Shown here: positions 14,831 to 17,890 of the stretch, piece after piece | Position numbering within the stretch: the stretch's first letter is position 1 | Layout: every line of letters starts with the position of its first letter | Source: Roseomonas sp. | GTDB taxonomy: Bacteria > Pseudomonadota > Alphaproteobacteria > Acetobacterales > Acetobacteraceae | Assembly (NCBI GenBank): GCA_020249415.1 | Contig: JADCFR010000349.1 | Span: forward strand, 1 to 17,890 | Length of the DNA: 17,890 bases | Direction: 5' to 3' | The notes under the pieces: generated by a model | Seen by the model: the letters and a program-made list of their open reading frames with translations, nothing else | Told to the model about the DNA's origin: nothing | Databases searched by the model: none | Position numbers and translations under genes: made by a program

Positions 14831-15559
14831 ATGTGCGGGCGCTATTTCCAGCATCGCTCGAGCAGCGAGATCGCGCGCTATGCCCGCGCGGTGAATGCGC
14901 CGCCCAATCTGCTGCCGTCCTTCAACCGCGCACCGACACAGGATGGGCTGGTGCTGCGCTGCCATCCGGAGACCGGCGCGCGGCATTTGGATGCGCTGCG
15001 CTGGGGCCTCATTCCGCGCTGGGCGGATGATCCTTCGATTGGCAGCCGCATGATGAATGCGCGGTCCGAATCCATCGGTGAAAAACCATCCTTCCGCGAA
15101 GCCTTTGCCAAGCGTCGCGCCATTGCCTTTGCCGATGGGTTTTATGAGTGGCAGCGCCTGGGTGAAGGCCCGAAGGCACCCAAACAGGCCTTTGCCGTTG
15201 CCATGGCCGATGGCGCACCCATGCCCCTTGCGGCGCTATGGGAAGGCTGGCGCGGCAAGGATGGTGAGATCATCCGCAGCTACACCATCATTACCACCAA
15301 TGCCGCGCCGGAATTGGCGCCCTTGCATGATCGCATGCCGGTGATCCTGCCGCCCGAGGATTGGGATGAATGGCTCGGCGAAACCCCTGCGGAACCCACG
15401 CGGCTGAAAGCGCTGCTGCGGCCCTTTCCACGCCAGAGGCTGGCAGTCTGGCCGGTATCGTCGCGCGTCAATCGCATTGCGGAAGATGATGCGGCGCTAT
15501 TGGAGCGAGACCCGCTGTCGAAGCCTCCACCGGGTTTGGATGATCCGCCGCCCTGGTAG
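14831..15559 (+). CDS. YedK/HMCES-type abasic-site processing protein (SRAP domain)
   Basis: A 242-residue SOS response-associated peptidase (SRAP) family protein. It covalently shields abasic sites in single-stranded DNA by forming a thiazolidine link with its N-terminal cysteine, after removal of Met1. All key residues are present: Cys2 in M-C-G-R-Y, Asn76 in MNARSE, Glu106 in GFYEW, and His166 in LHDRMPV. The WGLIPRWA motif (58-65) is also typical. The start is fixed by the obligatory Met-Cys-Gly beginning. It begins five bases after the mtnA stop with no clear ribosome site of its own, so it is probably translated from the mtnA transcript. No LexA box was recognised upstream. Confidence 0.95.
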   Translation: MCGRYFQHRSSSEIARYARAVNAPPNLLPSFNRAPTQDGLVLRCHPETGARHLDALRWGLIPRWADDPSIGSRMMNARSESIGEKPSFREAFAKRRAIAFADGFYEWQRLGEGPKAPKQAFAVAMADGAPMPLAALWEGWRGKDGEIIRSYTIITTNAAPELAPLHDRMPVILPPEDWDEWLGETPAEPTRLKALLRPFPRQRLAVWPVSSRVNRIAEDDAALLERDPLSKPPPGLDDPPPW

Positions 15560-15610
15560 GCATCTGGCGCAGTTTCCCCTTGCGTGATTAGCTTCGCCCA
15601 AGAAAAAAAT

Positions 15611-15619
15611 GGAGGAAGG
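15611..15619 (+). promoter_or_regulatory. Strong ribosome binding site for TctC/Bug receptor copy 2
   Basis: GGAGGAAGG ends two bases before the ATG at 15622 and is preceded by a run of seven A residues. It is the strongest site in the window, suggesting a highly expressed receptor. The 62-base gap after the SRAP gene could hold a promoter, but no clear hexamer pair was found. Confidence 0.7.
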
Positions 15620-15621
15620 AC

Positions 15622-16605
15622 ATGCGCCAGAAATTGCTTGCTGCCCTGCTGGCACTGGGCTGTCTATGCGGTTTCACTTTCGCCGCCAGCGCACAAGGCG
15701 CGGAGACCCATTGGCCAACGCGCCCCATCACCATGGTGGTTGCCTATCCGCCCGGCGCCATAACCGACACGGTCGGCCGCCGCGTGGCAGAACGGCTTTC
15801 CCAGGTGCTCAATGTGCAAGTGGTGGTGGAAAATCGCGGCGGCGCCGGCGGCAATGTCGCAGCCGCCTTTGTCTCTCGTGCGGCGCCGGATGGCTATACG
15901 CTGCTATTCACCTCCTACGGCAATCTGATCATCGCTGCCGCCGCTGATCTGAATGTCGGTTTTCATCCTTGGCGCGATCTGGCGCCGGTTGGCATGATCG
16001 GCCCCATGACGGTGGTGCTGCTGGTCCGCCCTGGCCTGCAGGTGAATACGCTGCAGGATTTCGTCCGCCATATCGCCGCCCATCCGGGCCGGGTGAATTT
16101 CGCGGGTGTCGGTGTCGGCAGTTCCTATCATTTGCTGATCGAACAAATGATCGCCTATGGCAAGCTCAACATGACCCATGTGCCCTATCGCGGCGGTGCC
16201 GCGGCCATGACGGATTTCCTCGCGGGTCGGGTGGATGCGACACTCGCGACACTGCTCTTTGCGCGGCCCTATATGCAGGATAACCGCGGCATCGGGGTTG
16301 CGGTTGGCAATGCCGAACGCTCCCCCGTGCTGCCCAATATGCCCGCGGTGCAGGAGGTGATTCCGGGCGCCAAGCTCACGGATGGGCTGGCCGTGCTGGC
16401 ACCGGCCGCAACACCGGCACCGATTATCGCACGCGCCAACCGCGCTTTGCAGGAGGTGATCAACCAGCCCGCCATGCGCGACTGGCTGACGAATGAGGGC
16501 GTGCCGCCGCGCCCCGGCCCGCCGGAAGCCTTCATGGCGGAAATGACACCCGCGACCGAGGAACTGCGCAAATTGCTACGCGATGCCGCGATCAAGGTGG
16601 AATGA
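15622..16605 (+). CDS. TctC/Bug-family periplasmic solute-binding protein, copy 2
   Basis: A 327-residue receptor of the tripartite tricarboxylate transporter family. A classical signal peptide ends in A-S-A just before residue 25; a cysteine pair within it does not form a good lipobox. Family motifs: VVAYPPGAITDTVGRR (the usual P-P-G-G reads P-P-G-A here, with the ligand-loop aspartate kept), VENRGGAGGN, AAPDGYTLLF, THVPYRGGAAAMTDFLAGRVD and a C-terminal region ending A-I-K-V-E. It has no membrane-component genes beside it, so it is an orphan receptor. It differs from the copy at 10685-11656 throughout and is not a recent duplicate. The neighbouring genes do not suggest a ligand. Confidence 0.94.
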   Translation: MRQKLLAALLALGCLCGFTFAASAQGAETHWPTRPITMVVAYPPGAITDTVGRRVAERLSQVLNVQVVVENRGGAGGNVAAAFVSRAAPDGYTLLFTSYGNLIIAAAADLNVGFHPWRDLAPVGMIGPMTVVLLVRPGLQVNTLQDFVRHIAAHPGRVNFAGVGVGSSYHLLIEQMIAYGKLNMTHVPYRGGAAAMTDFLAGRVDATLATLLFARPYMQDNRGIGVAVGNAERSPVLPNMPAVQEVIPGAKLTDGLAVLAPAATPAPIIARANRALQEVINQPAMRDWLTNEGVPPRPGPPEAFMAEMTPATEELRKLLRDAAIKVE

Positions 16606-16633
16606 CCGCGCCAGAGACGCACAGCAAGGCCGC

Positions 16634-16651
16634 CAGCGCCTTCGGGCGCTG
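16634..16651. terminator. UUCG-capped hairpin between convergent genes
   Basis: CAGCGCC at 16634-16640 pairs with GGCGCTG at 16645-16651 around a TTCG tetraloop, an exceptionally stable RNA loop when read on the plus strand. It lies between the stop of the TctC/Bug gene (16605) and the stop of the convergent sulfotransferase gene (16652). There is no T run, so it is a probable rather than proven terminator. Confidence 0.55.
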
Positions 16652-17431
16652 TCATGCGGCGCCGGCGGCCACCAGGGCAGGGCTTGGACGCGTCGCGAGT
16701 ATTGGCGGCAGGCGGGCGAAGAAGGCAAGCTCTGCTGCATTTTGCGCTTGAAGCCGCGCCAGCGCCGCAGCGTAATCCGGCTGAAGACGCGCTGGAATCA
16801 TGCCTTCCAGTGAGGGCTTTTCATTGAATCTCGGCAGGGCACCGCCAAGCCTGAGGCCAAACAGCGCAAGCAGCCTTTGGGCAAAAACATCCAAAGCCTC
16901 CATCCGGCCAAGCAGGTAGGGGTAGCGGCGAAGCGCCCCATTGATCCCATCGCGTTCCGTCGCATTGAACAGGGTAAGCAATTGTGCATTGCGACAATGC
17001 AGGGCGAAAGCCGGCACCGCATCCAAGGCCTGTTTGAGCGATAGCGCACGCAGGGCCGCATGCTCCGGATGGTCCGGCGTGCCACGGATGTAATCATAGA
17101 GAGAGACAATACGCTCAAGCGGCTGACGCAGCACGGCGGCGATCCCGACGGGGCGGGGTGATAGGGCCACGAGCGGATGGGCCACACCGAAATGGCCAGC
17201 CACCGTCAGCGCGCGATGATGAATGCCATTTTCGCAAGCAAGAGCCGCGCTGAGCCCCGCTTCCCCGCCATGATGGGCGAGCAGATCGGCATGAAAGATG
17301 GCGCGATCACCGAAGGTGTATTTCAACATGCGGTTGATAGTGGTGCCGCCGGTGCGTGGAAGATGAAGAAAGTATAAAATAGGACAATCTCCTTGATTTT
17401 TGGCGATTTGCTCACTTAATATTGTATTCAT
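16652..17431 (-). CDS. Sulfotransferase family 2-like protein
   Basis: A 259-residue protein with the two PAPS-binding signatures of small sulfotransferases: FLHLPRTGGTT at residues 21-31 (5'-phosphosulfate loop) and VLRQPLERIVSLYDY at 100-114 (3'-phosphate site, Arg102 and Ser110). It would transfer sulfate from PAPS to a glycan or other acceptor; the acceptor is unknown. There is no signal peptide. The first 15 or so codons are AT-rich (ATA, TTA, AGT, AAT, CAA), unlike the remainder. The ribosome site is weak, and the ATG lies about 12 bases from the apparent end of an IS256-family element, so its native promoter may have been displaced. Whether it is still expressed is uncertain. Confidence 0.82.
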   Translation of the reverse strand: MNTILSEQIAKNQGDCPILYFLHLPRTGGTTINRMLKYTFGDRAIFHADLLAHHGGEAGLSAALACENGIHHRALTVAGHFGVAHPLVALSPRPVGIAAVLRQPLERIVSLYDYIRGTPDHPEHAALRALSLKQALDAVPAFALHCRNAQLLTLFNATERDGINGALRRYPYLLGRMEALDVFAQRLLALFGLRLGGALPRFNEKPSLEGMIPARLQPDYAAALARLQAQNAAELAFFARLPPILATRPSPALVAAGAA

Positions 17432-17890
17432 TTCTTTGGCCTGGCCCTATCCGTAATTTTGTGCGCGGGGTCGGTTTCGATCATCAGACCACGAACCTAT
17501 CGCCGAATAGGATGGCGAACTGGGTCTTGGCCTCGTACCACTCGCGCGGCGGTCGCTTCCAGTCTTCGGCCGCCCGATTGAGAACAAGGTATAGCAGCTT
17601 CATCGCCGCCTCGTCACCTGGGAAATGGCCTCGCGTGCGCACCGCCCGTCGGAGCTTTGAATTCAAGGCCTCGATCGCATTCGTTGTGTAAATGATCCGG
17701 CGTATCGGCGGGCTGAACGCAAAGAACGGTATCACCTGTTCCCAATGTCGGCGCCAGGTTTGCGCGATGGACGGATATTTCTGACCCCATGGCCCCGCCT
17801 CAAAGGCCTCCAGAGCGGCCAGGCCAGCTTCGGCGCTTTCGGCCCGGTAGACGCTGCGAAGCGCCCCTGCAATCGCCTTCCTGTCCTTCC
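17432..17890 (-). mobile_element. IS256-family insertion sequence, terminal part (continues beyond the window)
   Basis: The transposase gene end plus about 40-50 bases of non-coding terminus. The probable terminal inverted repeat begins near 17443 (GGCCCTATCCGTAATTTTGT), which resembles ends seen in IS256-family elements; I recognise the style, not a named element. The other end lies outside the window, so neither the matching repeat nor an 8-9 base target duplication can be confirmed. The exact boundary between 17432 and 17443 is an estimate. Confidence 0.7.
17484..17890 (-). CDS. IS256-family transposase, C-terminal 134 residues (partial at window edge)
   Basis: The frame is open from the right edge to a TGA at 17486-17484. 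It reads K-D-R-K-A-I-A near the edge, then YPSIAQTWRRHWEQVIPFFAF, IRRIIYTTNAIEALN, LRRAVRTRGHFPGDEAA and QFAILFGDRF at the end. These are the conserved C-terminal blocks of IS256-family (Mutator-like, DDE) transposases, including the final catalytic glutamate in N-A-I-E. A GTG at 17735 could be mistaken for a start but lies inside the domain. No stop or frameshift is seen in the visible part, so the element may be intact and active. Confidence 0.93.
   Translation of the reverse strand, partial: KDRKAIAGALRSVYRAESAEAGLAALEAFEAGPWGQKYPSIAQTWRRHWEQVIPFFAFSPPIRRIIYTTNAIEALNSKLRRAVRTRGHFPGDEAAMKLLYLVLNRAAEDWKRPPREWYEAKTQFAILFGDRFVV

Noticed and set aside
1..17890. CRISPR array, tRNA or rRNA genes, prophage or toxin-antitoxin module
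   Set aside because: No regularly spaced repeats, cloverleaf-like sequences, rRNA motifs or phage structural genes were seen on reading the window.

Overview
The window is GC-rich chromosomal DNA. Its protein families point to an alphaproteobacterium, probably an Acetobacteraceae/Roseomonas-type rhodospirillalean. The clues are several stand-alone periplasmic binding proteins (two of the TctC/Bug type), Tat-like signal peptides on ABC binding proteins, and an alphaproteobacterial-type MtnA. The taxonomic call is inference from gene content only. No rRNA, tRNA or CRISPR array was seen.

Layout. (1) Positions 1-5889, all on the minus strand, read from high to low coordinates: a beta-hydroxyacid dehydrogenase (5032-5889), an aldehyde dehydrogenase overlapping it by 4 bases, two paralogous 533-residue peptide-type ABC binding proteins, and the first six codons of what looks like a DppB-type permease running off the left edge. 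This looks like an uptake-plus-oxidation cluster: two binding proteins feed one importer, and two dehydrogenases process the substrate. (2) Positions 5999-6448, plus strand: a GtrA-family membrane protein, ending in a perfect 11-bp hairpin shared with the convergent gene. (3) Positions 6488-10613, minus strand: a zinc alcohol dehydrogenase, a thiol dioxygenase (cysteine dioxygenase fold, 3-mercaptopropionate-type residue), an isopenicillin-N-synthase-like 2-oxoglutarate/Fe(II) oxygenase, and an orphan branched-chain-amino-acid-type ABC binding protein. (4) Positions 10685-13608, minus strand: an apparent operon of a 52-residue proline-rich single-pass membrane protein, an XpaC-like membrane protein, a TelA-family protein and a TctC/Bug binding protein. 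The first three overlap by 4 bases each. (5) Positions 13731-16605, plus strand: mtnA, a YedK/HMCES-type DNA-protein crosslinking enzyme 5 bases behind it, and a second TctC/Bug binding protein. (6) Positions 16652-17890, minus strand: a small sulfotransferase-like protein, then the terminal part of an IS256-family insertion sequence whose end lies about a dozen bases from the sulfotransferase start codon.

The least explained parts are the small membrane protein coupled to XpaC and TelA, the pairing of a thiol dioxygenase with a second mononuclear iron oxygenase behind an AT-rich patch, and the IS256 end abutting the sulfotransferase gene. The window is otherwise mostly recognisable metabolism and transport. 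I found no clear multi-gene defence system; the TelA/XpaC module is the nearest candidate for an under-described system.
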